DNA of 64,000 bases from Bacteroidota bacterium (lineage in GTDB: Bacteria; Bacteroidota; Bacteroidia; Chitinophagales; BACL12). The stretch spans positions 1 to 64,000 of the forward strand of contig JADJIS010000003.1 in assembly GCA_016706865.1 (NCBI GenBank). Direction: 5' to 3'. Of the stretch, positions 62,196-64,000 are shown piece by piece; position 1 is the stretch's first letter; every line of letters begins with the position of its first letter. Made by a program: the position numbers and the translations under genes. Under the pieces are notes generated by a model. It ran no database searches, was not told where the DNA came from, and saw only the letters and a list, made by a program, of their open reading frames with translations.

Positions 62196-62370
62196 TATAG
62201 CAGCCGAAAGCCGCTTTCTAGCCCCGATTGTAGCGGAAACCCCTGCCGTGAATGAATTTTATTTTTTAGTTAATACATTTTGCATAGGTTGGATTTTTGG
62301 GTTTGAATTGATTAAAATAGGCAGGGTTGCAGCGAAAAGCGGGGGCGCGGCCCTGAAAAAACGCCGCGGA
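62196..62370. repeat. GC-rich intergenic repeats before rpmB
   Basis: Two GC-rich patches, 62196-62250 (CAGCCGAAAGCCGC, GATTGTAGCGGAAACCCC) and 62321-62370 (GCAGCGAAAAGCGGG, ACGCCGCGG), stand in AT-rich DNA. The first shares 18 bases exactly with 25046-25063. The rest of 62109-62474 holds no gene. Confidence 0.7.
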
Positions 62371-62424
62371 TGGTGCTTTAAATGGTGTTTGTTGACAGAT
62401 AGTTAATCTATTTCGCACAGATAC

Positions 62425-62455
62425 TTGGCTATTTGAGGAAAACTACCGATATTTG
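62425..62455 (+). promoter_or_regulatory. Putative promoter of the rpmB operon
   Basis: TTG at 62425-62427 and GATATTTG at 62448-62455 have a spacing of 20 bases, resembling the Bacteroidota -33 TTG / -7 TAnnTTTG layout, though the -7 box is one base off. It ends 19 bases before the ATG of rpmB. Inference. Confidence 0.4.
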
Positions 62456-62474
62456 CACTCTCATTTTAAGAAGC

Positions 62475-62717
62475 ATGGCAAGAGTATGTGATTTATCAGG
62501 AAAAAGGACGGTTAGCGGGAACAATGTTTCTCACTCGAATCGTAGGACCCGCCGCAAGTTTTACCCGAATTTGCAGGATAAGAAGTTCTTCATAGCTGAG
62601 GAAAATCGTTGGGTTACCCTTAAAGTGGCTACCACCACGTTGAAAACCATCAACAAAAAAGGTATCAGCGCCTATTTGAAGGAATTGCGCGCATCAGGCA
62701 AAATAATTAAACTTTAA
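62475..62717 (+). CDS. rpmB: 50S ribosomal protein bL28
   Basis: Start at ATG 62475 (MARVCDLSGKRTVSGNNVSH) gives 80 residues, the family norm; the longer frame from 62433 is spurious. Conserved blocks are CDLSGKR, SHSNRRTRRKFYPNLQDKKF and LKVATTTLKTINKKGISAYL. It binds 23S rRNA near the E site. It starts the cluster rpmB-rpmG-DUF4295, a Bacteroidota arrangement, with only 14 bases to rpmG. Confidence 0.97.
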   Translation: MARVCDLSGKRTVSGNNVSHSNRRTRRKFYPNLQDKKFFIAEENRWVTLKVATTTLKTINKKGISAYLKELRASGKIIKL

Positions 62718-62731
62718 ATCTTTTATAAGAG

Positions 62732-62920
62732 ATGGCAAAGAAGAGTAAAGGAAACAGAGTTCAGGTAATATTAGAATGCACTGAGCAAAAAAATACCGAT
62801 GTTCCCGGTATCAGTCGCTATATTACTACCAAAAGCAGACGTAATACGCCTGACAGGGTTGAGTTTAAAAAATACAATCCGTATTTGAAGAAAAAAACCG
62901 TTCACAAAGAAATTAAATAA
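62732..62920 (+). CDS. rpmG: 50S ribosomal protein bL33
   Basis: 62 residues, full length. MAKKSKGNRVQVILECTEQK, ISRYITTKSRRNTPDRVEFK and KYNPYLKKKTVHKEIK are typical. It has a single Cys (Cys17) and so is of the zinc-free C- form. It follows bL28 by 14 bases and precedes the DUF4295 gene by 17 bases. Confidence 0.97.
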   Translation: MAKKSKGNRVQVILECTEQKNTDVPGISRYITTKSRRNTPDRVEFKKYNPYLKKKTVHKEIK

Positions 62921-62923
62921 CCT

Positions 62924-62931
62924 AAAGGAGG
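62924..62931 (+). promoter_or_regulatory. Strong Shine-Dalgarno-like site before the DUF4295 gene
   Basis: AAAGGAGG lies 6 bases before ATG 62938. Most genes in this window show no such motif, in keeping with Bacteroidota, so this site stands out. Confidence 0.6.
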
Positions 62932-62937
62932 TATATT

Positions 62938-63120
62938 ATGGGAAAAATAAGTAAAAATGCCCGTGTTTCCGGCGGTGGAAAAGGAAAAATTTCCGGCGGT
63001 GGAAAAGAAATGGTAAAAGTAATTGTTACCGAAAAATCGGCGAAAACCGGTGCCTACATCTTCAAAGAACGTATTGTTCATAAAGACAAGGTTCAGGATG
63101 TATTAAAAGGTAATGCTTAA
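62938..63120 (+). CDS. DUF4295 family protein
   Basis: 60 residues, very basic and Gly/Lys-rich at the start (MGKISKNARVSGGGKGKISG), then KMVKVIVTEKSAKTGAYIF-type core and KERIVHKDKVQDVLKG. DUF4295 proteins are found in Bacteroidota between rpmG and ftsY and may be ribosome-associated because of this constant position and charge, but this is not shown. A good ribosome-binding stretch (AAAGGAGG, 62924-62931) precedes the ATG by 6 bases, which is unusual for this phylum. Confidence 0.85.
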   Translation: MGKISKNARVSGGGKGKISGGGKEMVKVIVTEKSAKTGAYIFKERIVHKDKVQDVLKGNA

Positions 63121-63141
63121 TTTCACCGGCTTACAATATTT

Positions 63142-63172
63142 AAAGCTTCTATGAAAGTAGAGGCTTTTTTTG
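63142..63172 (+). terminator. Terminator between DUF4295 and ftsY
   Basis: AAGCTTCTA pairs with TAGAGGCTT (one G-T pair) around a seven-base loop and is followed by TTTTTTT. It ends 20 bases before the ftsY ATG, so ftsY may have its own promoter or receive read-through. Confidence 0.85.
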
Positions 63173-63192
63173 TACCCCTAACTTAAAATTTC

Positions 63193-64000
63193 ATGGGTTT
63201 ATTCAGCATTTTCAAAAAAGAACAAAAAGAGGATCTCAATAAAGGTTTAGAGAAAACCAAACAAAGTATTTTTTCGAGAATTACTAAGGCAATTGCCGGA
63301 AAAAATACTGTTGATGATGATTTTTTGGATGAATTGGAAAATATTCTCATTTCCAGTGATGTGGGCGTGGAAACAACTCTTAAAATTATAGACAGATTAA
63401 CAAAAAGAGTTGCAGGGGAAAAATATTTTGGCAGCAACGAATTAAATGAAATATTAAAAGAGGAAGTAGTAAAATTGCTTTCTGAAAATAATACTCCTGA
63501 TTTTACAACATACGAAGTTCCGGCTAATACAAAACCTTATATAGTTTTGGTAGTTGGTGTAAATGGTGTAGGCAAAACAACCACGATAGGAAAACTCGCC
63601 TATCAATTTAAACAAAGCGGAAAAAACGTTTTATTGGGTGCAGCGGATACCTTTCGCGCTGCAGCCGTTGATCAATTAACCATTTGGGCCGATAGAGTTG
63701 GGGTGCCCATTATTAAACAACAAATGGGTGCCGATCCTGCTGCGGTTGCTTTCGATACGGTTAATGCGGCAAAAACACAGAACGCTGATGTTGTATTAAT
63801 AGATACCGCCGGTAGATTACACAATAAAGTAAATCTGATGAACGAATTATCGAAAATAAAAAGGGTAATTCAAAAAGTATATCCCGACGCACCTCATGAT
63901 GTTTTATTGGTATTAGATGCATCAACCGGGCAAAACGCTTTTGAACAGGCAAAACAATTTACTGCGGCTACAGAAGTTACTTGTTTGGCGCTCACAAAAT
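63193..64000 (+). CDS. ftsY: Signal recognition particle receptor FtsY (partial)
   Basis: FtsY is the GTPase receptor that docks SRP-ribosome complexes at the inner membrane. The frame from ATG 63193 (MGLFSIFKKEQKEDLNKGLE) is open to the window edge, so about 269 of an expected 315-320 residues are seen. The N domain has KTKQSIFSRITKAIAG and DDFLDELENILISSDVGVET. The G domain has G1 VVGVNGVGKTTTIGKLA, G2 ADTFRAAAVDQL, a DPAAVAFD loop, G3 VVLIDTAGRLHN and the ASTGQNAFEQAKQF segment that precedes the TKxD motif, reached at the edge (LALTK). There is no long acidic A domain, as usual in this phylum. Confidence 0.96.
   Translation, partial: MGLFSIFKKEQKEDLNKGLEKTKQSIFSRITKAIAGKNTVDDDFLDELENILISSDVGVETTLKIIDRLTKRVAGEKYFGSNELNEILKEEVVKLLSENNTPDFTTYEVPANTKPYIVLVVGVNGVGKTTTIGKLAYQFKQSGKNVLLGAADTFRAAAVDQLTIWADRVGVPIIKQQMGADPAAVAFDTVNAAKTQNADVVLIDTAGRLHNKVNLMNELSKIKRVIQKVYPDAPHDVLLVLDASTGQNAFEQAKQFTAATEVTCLALTK

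Overview
The window looks like AT-rich chromosomal DNA from a member of the Bacteroidota. Evidence: several secreted proteins end in type IX secretion (T9SS) C-terminal sorting domains; the order bL28-bL33-DUF4295-ftsY is typical of the phylum; promoters resemble the TAnnTTTG box; an IS21-family element and many outer-membrane beta-barrel or lipoprotein genes are present. No rRNA, tRNA or CRISPR array was seen.

Layout. (1) 1-11.1 kb is a decayed zone. After the tail of a glycosyltransferase, ribBA, an unrecognised reverse gene, a small exported peptide, a TPR-like protein, a hemerythrin-like protein, a PAS histidine kinase and a large secreted glycoside-hydrolase-like T9SS protein are all broken by frameshifts or stops. 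The hydrolase gene is also split by a 2.68 kb IS21-family insertion (7057-9733) with a 7-8 bp target duplication; its istA is itself frameshifted. (2) 11.46-14.27 kb is a tandem duplication of about 1.4 kb carrying two T9SS cargo paralogues; a third paralogue lies at 23.6 kb. (3) 14.2-24.5 kb is a minus-strand run of small membrane, lipoprotein and secreted genes, with DUF2200, DUF1801, a Reg_prop lipoprotein, an SRPBCC protein, a cation/proton antiporter, a MORN-type protein and a TPM-domain protein. (4) 25.4-36.9 kb is housekeeping: purA, pabB, a CHAP amidase, corA, a dolichyl-phosphate-mannose-synthase-like GT2, a DEDDh exonuclease, mpl, a frameshifted osmC and lipA. (5) 37-43.2 kb has two large T9SS proteins and tdk. 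(6) 44.2-52.9 kb is an envelope polysaccharide region: waaA, an OMP, then a + strand operon of a DegT aminotransferase, a nucleotide-sugar dehydrogenase, rfbB, a CpsB-like PHP phosphatase, rfbC and a fused rfbD-cysQ gene. (7) 53-61 kb carries a sortilin/BNR-repeat protein, a receiver protein, a multi-PAS histidine kinase and a topoisomerase IB. (8) 61-62.1 kb holds a REP-associated tyrosine transposase (RAYT) surrounded by REP palindromes. (9) 62.4-64 kb is rpmB-rpmG-DUF4295-ftsY, with ftsY cut by the window edge.

The most notable items are the RmlD-CysQ fusion in the dTDP-rhamnose operon, the RAYT/REP locus whose repeat supplies the last codons of the topoisomerase gene, the patchily homogenised tandem duplication of T9SS cargo genes, the four-copy stem-loop array at 40.4-40.8 kb, and the sharply bounded zone of frameshifts at the left end. 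The intergenic regions are unusually rich in several unrelated short repeat families, and three of them supply the stop codon of a neighbouring gene. Most of the window is otherwise ordinary; I did not find a clearly new defence or mobile system beyond these.
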